Shown piece by piece: positions 33,017-36,808 of a stretch of DNA of 36,808 nt (positions are counted from its first letter, which is position 1; each line of letters begins with the position of its first letter). This DNA is from Clostridiales bacterium. GTDB taxonomy: Bacteria > Bacillota > Clostridia > Christensenellales > Christensenellaceae. Where the stretch lies: positions 1 to 36,808 of the forward strand of contig SVGZ01000019.1 of the NCBI GenBank assembly GCA_015056045.1, given 5' to 3'. Made by a program: the position numbers and the translations under genes. The notes beneath the pieces were generated by a model that was not told where the DNA came from, ran no database searches, and worked only from the letters and a program-made list of their open reading frames with translations.

Positions 33017-34069
33017 TTATGCCAGTGTGATGGTCAGGTAAAGATCTTCCATCGCATCGAGCAGGCGGATGTCTGCCCTGAGGAAAACCTTTTCTCCCGT
33101 GTTCATGAGGAGGATCTCTCTGTCTGTCTTATCCTCCGTATTTTCGCCGATGCTTTCCAGATAATTTCTCTGCGCCTCTGCGTCAAGGCTTACCGTATTG
33201 TTGTGTTCGGGCGTTAAAACATCCCCTTCAAGGCTCCTGAAATACGCAATGATATCCGCACAGAGCGCCTGTCTGTTTGCATAACTGTTCGTTTTCTTTC
33301 CTTTATAATAAAGGGTAAAAATCCGTGCAATATCGCTTCTGATCAGGTCCGCACCTTCTACGTTTTTGATCTTGCGGAAAGACCTCGGTGCATCACCATC
33401 GGAAACAAGCGATGTCACGGCTCTTGCGATCTCAAAACCGCTTCCGTTGGGAATAAAAATGAGTCTTCCCTGCTCAATGTCGCCGTCTGCATCCATTCTG
33501 AGTTCCGTCATGCTGATATCCGGGAAAGCAAGCCCCGTTGCAGATCTCTCGAGTGAAAGCCCTGCTAAAATGCCTGCCATATAAGCGCTGTATCTCTCGG
33601 GTGAATATTCATCCTCTTCGCCCAGAATATCCGAAACGATATACTCATTCGCAAGGTTGACGATACCTTCCGAATCCGCATTTTCAAATGCACCTAAAAT
33701 CGCTTTGAATCCTTTGCCTGTTTCTCTTTCTTCGCGGATAAATCCGGCGATCTGCTCTTTTTCCTCTTCATCTGCCAAAGGAGCTGCGAGCCAGTTCCAG
33801 CTCATGCTTCTTGCCAGCGCCAATGCAGTCTCCATATTTTCGTTCGACCTGATCAGCGTTACCTTTGCAGCACCGCCAAGGAATGCCATTTTAATATAGG
33901 GCAGATTTTCTTCCGAAACCTTCTTGTTGTCCGGCATCGTGTGAAAAACCATATATTCCGTTTCCATCATATCGTCGGGCATGATCAGTAAAACTTCGCC
34001 TCTTTTGCTTCGCTCAATAACGCTGTTCATCAGCTCAGAAAAGCGAATATCAAGTACCGGTGATCCCAT
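33017..34069 (-). CDS. Phage contractile tail sheath protein (XkdK-like)
   Basis: A 350-residue sheath protein. N-terminus MGSPVLDIRFSELMNSVIERSKRGEV (in part: MGSPVLDIRF), a central VTLIRSNENMETALALA region, and the conserved C-terminal part (LYYKGKKTNSYANRQALCADI and KVFLRADIRLLDAMEDLYLTI, shown in part) that forms the interlocking sheath lattice. It shows the element belongs to the contractile class. The start overlaps the preceding gene by 20 bases with GGAGGAA upstream. Confidence 0.9.
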   Translation of the reverse strand: MGSPVLDIRFSELMNSVIERSKRGEVLLIMPDDMMETEYMVFHTMPDNKKVSEENLPYIKMAFLGGAAKVTLIRSNENMETALALARSMSWNWLAAPLADEEEKEQIAGFIREERETGKGFKAILGAFENADSEGIVNLANEYIVSDILGEEDEYSPERYSAYMAGILAGLSLERSATGLAFPDISMTELRMDADGDIEQGRLIFIPNGSGFEIARAVTSLVSDGDAPRSFRKIKNVEGADLIRSDIARIFTLYYKGKKTNSYANRQALCADIIAYFRSLEGDVLTPEHNNTVSLDAEAQRNYLESIGENTEDKTDREILLMNTGEKVFLRADIRLLDAMEDLYLTITLA

Positions 34070-34481
34070 AAATGAGTTCCTCCATTTCTTCTATCTTGTC
34101 ATTTTCCGCGGGCAGGTCATCATCAAAAAACGAAAGCCTGAAGCGGAAATTCCCCGTTTTTTCTTTCATTTCGCCTGTAACCTCCGTCGGTTTTGCGTGT
34201 CTTCCGGCCATTTCAAAAGATGGCAGGAGTGCGTTTTCCATATCGGCAAGGAAAGCATAGAATTTCGCATTCGTCATCTCTTTTTCCGCGTAATCGATCG
34301 AAAACTGCATCTGCCGTGTAAAGAGTGCGCCTTCTTCTTTTCTTTCCTGTTTTGTCATGCGGATGAGTATCGCCGGACCTTCCGCTTTATGGAATTGATC
34401 CGGTCCTTCCGCATAAATTCTGTATTTTCCCGTTCCGATCGCCTTCGCAACCGATAAAACGGCTTCATAACCTCCGACCAT
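34050..34481 (-). CDS. Probable phage tail terminator/completion protein
   Basis: A 143-residue protein between head-closure and sheath genes, the position of a tail terminator or neck protein (DUF6838-like). The start at 34481 (MVGGYEAVLSVAKAIG) has AGGAAAGGA in front; ten residues further upstream there is an ATG without one. The middle (AILIRMTKQERKEEGALFTR) and the ending FFDDDLPAENDKIEEME fit a small beta-sandwich with acidic tail. Role by position, moderate confidence. Confidence 0.75.
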   Translation of the reverse strand: MVGGYEAVLSVAKAIGTGKYRIYAEGPDQFHKAEGPAILIRMTKQERKEEGALFTRQMQFSIDYAEKEMTNAKFYAFLADMENALLPSFEMAGRHAKPTEVTGEMKEKTGNFRFRLSFFDDDLPAENDKIEEMEELIYGITGT

Positions 34482-34532
34482 AGCTTCCTTTCCTAAAAAA
34501 AGAGCCGGCAATTTCTTGCCGACCCATGCTCT

Positions 34533-34919
34533 TTATACCAGCTTTTCCATGCGGAAAAGTGTCTCCGTGTGTGTCTTATAGCTGTGGCTTTCACCGCAGA
34601 TCCCATGATATTCTCTTCCGTTAAAAAAGACCTTTGCCCTGTCGTTCGCTTCGATAAGAATGTCTTTTTCCGTAAAAAGCGTGTAATGATCACGCATTTT
34701 CGGGAAAATCTCACCTTCCGCCGTAGAATAGCCCGTTCTCTGTGAAGCCGCTTCGATTCTTGTGAGCCTGCAGGGAACGCCGTCATATTTTAAAACATCC
34801 GTCTGTATTCTGATCCCGTCTGCATCGTTTTTGTCTGCCTTACCGTAAACAAAAAGTCTGCCCGTATAGTCTTTTTTCAGTCGGTTTTCCACTCTTTTTG
34901 CAATATTTTCGGGTATCAA
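34533..34919 (-). CDS. Probable phage head closure/neck protein
   Basis: A 128-residue protein beginning with TTG, supported by AAGGAGG four bases before it. It lies between connector and tail terminator, as head-closure (gp16/XkdH-like) proteins do. Beta-rich, with ending KTHTETLFRMEKLV. Not recognised by family motif; the role is by position. Confidence 0.72.
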   Translation of the reverse strand: MIPENIAKRVENRLKKDYTGRLFVYGKADKNDADGIRIQTDVLKYDGVPCRLTRIEAASQRTGYSTAEGEIFPKMRDHYTLFTEKDILIEANDRAKVFFNGREYHGICGESHSYKTHTETLFRMEKLV

Positions 34920-34928
34920 GCGTCCTCC

Positions 34929-35222
34929 TTATCCGGCTGTACCGATCCTCTTATATCTCGCCAGTCGATCCTTATACTTTTCGCCAAGCTTCGCCGTGTT
35001 TGCAAATTGTATGCTGACGTCGCCTTCTTTTACGCTGCCGATGCCGCTGTCATGATAAAGATCCGCTGCCATTAAAACGACCGTGTTTTCCAGTGCCAGG
35101 GGCAGCTCTGAAAGCCCGCAGATATCCATTACCGCCTGTTTGGCCGTTTCAATGAGGAAGCGGAGCTTATCCGCATCCTCATCGCCTGTGCCTAAAAGCA
35201 GCTGTAATTTTTCCCACATCAT
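34929..35222 (-). CDS. Phage head-tail connector protein (gp6-like)
   Basis: A 97-residue helical protein with the pattern of head-tail connectors (Phage_connect_1): LLGTGDEDADKLRFLIETAK, then VLMAADLYHDSGI and TAKLGEKYKDRLARYKRI (motifs in part). Its ATG overlaps the coat protein's stop by one base (TGATG). It would form the ring under the portal. Confidence 0.86.
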   Translation of the reverse strand: MMWEKLQLLLGTGDEDADKLRFLIETAKQAVMDICGLSELPLALENTVVLMAADLYHDSGIGSVKEGDVSIQFANTAKLGEKYKDRLARYKRIGTAG

Positions 35223-36319
35223 CAGGCAATTACCGTAACAACTTCGCTTGCAGCGTGCGCTTTGCCTTCGTGTGCAAGGGCAAAGGTGATCTTTGTGCCA
35301 TTGGCAATTTCCATTTCAAAGCTGCCGCCGTTGGGCATCGGTGCTTCTGTCCATGCGGAAATATCGCTGCCGAGTGTCGGTGCTGTCTCTGTTGCTTTGT
35401 AAACGAGCTTCATACCTGCACGAATAACCGCTTCGTCAATACCCTGCAGGGTAAATCTGCTCTTGCCCGAAGCGCTGCCTTTTGCAGATGTGACTTTAAA
35501 GCTGCCGATTGCAGACTGCTTTGCGTAAATGCTGCCTTTCTTTGCATTTAAAACAAAAGCATCAAAATATACTCTGCCTTCAACGAGCCAGCCGTTGATA
35601 CCCGGCGGATCCTTGTGGATCTTATATTCGGCAAGTTTTGTCGGCGCTGTTGTTGCCTTTGCGTGTGCAACGATGAAGTCGCAGCCCATCGGCATATAAG
35701 CAGAGGGAAGAACAAATACGTTCATGCCGTCGATCATGCCGATAGAACCTTTCATCAGCATATCCTGTGCTGCGTCGGAAGCCTTGATAAAGGCGCTGTC
35801 AAGCTTCAGCTTGTTGAAAAAAGCTGTCTTGACAAAAAGCACTCTGCCTGTGAGCGGTGTGTTTGCTTCGGAAACCGCTTCGGATGCTTTTAAGATCTCC
35901 TCATAATAACCGCCGATCTTTTCAGTATCGATCGTGCCTGCGCCGGCAAACATCTTTGCCAGTCTGTATTTGTCGATTTCCGGAATGACGACTTCTTCGA
36001 TCTGTCTGTTTAATGCCTGACCCGCTGCGTTGGACATCTGCGTGTCCTCATAATTGCCTCGGTCAATGCTGAAGCTGAAAGATCTGTCCATATTAAGTGT
36101 CAGTTCCTGCTTGGTGTTTTCGAGTTCAGCCGGTGTACCGTAACGGTCGTTGCCTGTTCTCTTGTAATCCTGCAGTGCGACTGTCGGCACTTCATAAACC
36201 GATACGGTCTTTGCGCCGATAAAGTCATAATCGCTGTTGACTGCCTGACCTGTCATTGCGCCAAGCTTAAATTTTTCATCTACGATGCCTGCATATTTAG
36301 ATGCGTAATTGATTGCCAT
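35222..36319 (-). CDS. Phage major capsid protein
   Basis: A 365-residue coat protein resembling the P22-like/clostridial prophage coat group. AINYASKYAGIVDEKFKLGA, DFIGAKTVSVYEVPTVALQDY (in part: GAKTVSVYEVPTV), LTLNMDRSFSFSIDRGNYED and GWLVEGRVYFDAFVLNAKK are typical. AGGAGG lies eight bases before the ATG at 36319 (MAINYAS); an ATG two codons earlier is too close to it. About residues 290-365 appear to be an additional beta-rich C-terminal part that may be a decoration domain. Confidence 0.88.
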   Translation of the reverse strand: MAINYASKYAGIVDEKFKLGAMTGQAVNSDYDFIGAKTVSVYEVPTVALQDYKRTGNDRYGTPAELENTKQELTLNMDRSFSFSIDRGNYEDTQMSNAAGQALNRQIEEVVIPEIDKYRLAKMFAGAGTIDTEKIGGYYEEILKASEAVSEANTPLTGRVLFVKTAFFNKLKLDSAFIKASDAAQDMLMKGSIGMIDGMNVFVLPSAYMPMGCDFIVAHAKATTAPTKLAEYKIHKDPPGINGWLVEGRVYFDAFVLNAKKGSIYAKQSAIGSFKVTSAKGSASGKSRFTLQGIDEAVIRAGMKLVYKATETAPTLGSDISAWTEAPMPNGGSFEMEIANGTKITFALAHEGKAHAASEVVTVIA

Positions 36320-36343
36320 AATCATTTCCTCCTGTTTTCTTTC

Positions 36344-36688
36344 TTATCGCATAAATCCCAGTACAAAGGGATCCAGTGTCGTTTCGCCTGCCATGGGTGC
36401 TCTGCCGCGGAGCTTTTCTGTAATGGCCGCTTCAACAGCCTTGAAAAAAGCCTTTTCAAAATCGCCGATCCTCTTCTGTGTGTCTTCCCAATCCTCTGTG
36501 GCTAAAAATGCCGCAAATTCGCCGGGAAGCTTTTTTTCTGCGAGGAGCGCCTGCGTTTTGCCAAGGGAGCTCATCTTCTTGTTTTCTCTCTCAAGTCTTC
36601 GGACTTCTTCTGTCAGTTCGCGGATTCTTGCTTCCGCTGTGTTTTCGGTTGCCCCGTTTTTGGGGTCTTTCATGTTTTTGTTTTCCAT
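36344..36688 (-). CDS. DUF4355-like phage protein (scaffold candidate)
   Basis: A 114-residue protein directly before the coat gene, with a coiled-coil N-terminal part (ARIRELTEEVRRLERENKK) and a C-terminal GEFAAFLATEDWEDTQKRI and EKLRGRAPMAGE, the pattern of DUF4355 proteins, which are scaffold-like in Firmicute phages. Start at MENKNMKD (36688) after AAAGGAGAAGC; the upstream GTG/ATG codons lack a site. Confidence 0.8.
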   Translation of the reverse strand: MENKNMKDPKNGATENTAEARIRELTEEVRRLERENKKMSSLGKTQALLAEKKLPGEFAAFLATEDWEDTQKRIGDFEKAFFKAVEAAITEKLRGRAPMAGETTLDPFVLGFMR

Positions 36689-36729
36689 GCTTCTCCTTTC
36701 AGGCGGTTCTTCCGCCTTCGTTTTCATGT

Positions 36730-36808
36730 TCACATTGTAGCATCGCTTTTCGCTGCACAGTCCGCACTTTGCTTTTCTTCGGAAATGCGCATTTCTTCAT
36801 CTTCTGCC
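36730..36808 (-). CDS. C-terminal end of an upstream phage gene (partial)
   Basis: The last 25 codons of a frame coming in from the right edge (AEDEEMRISEEKQSADCAAK then SDATM), stop TGA at 36730-36732. The reading is too short to identify; by position it may be a minor head or portal-related protein. Confidence 0.4.
   Translation of the reverse strand, partial: AEDEEMRISEEKQSADCAAKSDATM

Larger units (their letters stand above)
28226..36808 (-). mobile_element. Phage-derived head and contractile tail operon (continues beyond right edge)
   Basis: Sixteen consecutive minus-strand genes in the order of a PBSX/Myovirus-type structural cluster, from a pre-capsid protein through coat, connectors, sheath, tube, chaperone, LysM, baseplate and fibres. 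Most genes touch or overlap. No integrase, terminase or portal is in view (they would lie to the right), and no holin or lysin follows the fibres. No attachment site was identified. It may be a prophage, a phage-like particle or a domesticated element. Confidence 0.85.

Overview
The window reads as a chromosomal piece of a low-to-mid GC anaerobic Firmicute, most likely a member of the Clostridia. The reasons are a pyruvate:ferredoxin oxidoreductase, a T-box leader, DegV and DUF1836 proteins, Bacillus/Clostridium-type promoters (TTGACA/TATAAT, 16-18 bp spacing), strong AGGAGG ribosome binding sites, and an archaeal-type AspRS of the kind known in clostridia. I cannot name the species.

Layout. 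1-1082: a truncated membrane/PH-like protein gene and a four-helix-bundle (S23/bAvd-like) gene on the minus strand, then an array of small hairpins and a tRNA-Ala(GGC). 1193-8917: housekeeping and accessory genes. These are a MATE exporter, a nondiscriminating-type AspRS, a tiny Cys/Gly/Trp-rich protein with a duplicated module, an anchored parvulin foldase, a frameshifted small membrane protein, an SRAP/HD-hydrolase/flavodoxin operon and a YitT protein. 8990-19192: nifJ, a class II aldolase, DUF1836, DegV, a GNAT acetyltransferase, a three-gene polar amino acid ABC importer and galM. 19270-22138: a T-box leader (apparent Leu specifier CUC, UGGU discriminator-pairing element) controlling an unusual fusion of a xylose-isomerase-like TIM barrel with an acyl-CoA-synthetase-type AMP ligase. 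22182-25854: three lipoprotein or anchored proteins of unknown function, two of them flanked by a 164-bp near-identical direct repeat. 25936-28110: cysteine desulfidase-like protein, an orphan MazF and an unknown protein.

28226-36808 (minus strand, running off the right edge) is a compact phage-derived structural operon. In transcription order it encodes a DUF4355-like protein, coat protein, connector, head-closure candidate, tail-terminator candidate, contractile sheath, tube, tail assembly chaperone with a classical A_AAA_AAC -1 slippery site, a 104-aa protein sitting exactly where the tape measure gene belongs, LysM (XkdP-like), a very short XkdS/gp25-like protein, baseplate J, YmfQ-like and two fibre/appendage proteins. 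No full-length tape measure, no XkdQ-type hub and no lysis genes are seen inside the window, although every reading frame is intact and tightly overlapped.

The main candidates for something undescribed are this minimal contractile particle with a miniature tape-measure-slot protein, the T-box-controlled isomerase/ligase fusion, and the hairpin array tied to the four-helix-bundle gene and the tRNA. The repeat-flanked lipoprotein cassette is a fourth, weaker one.
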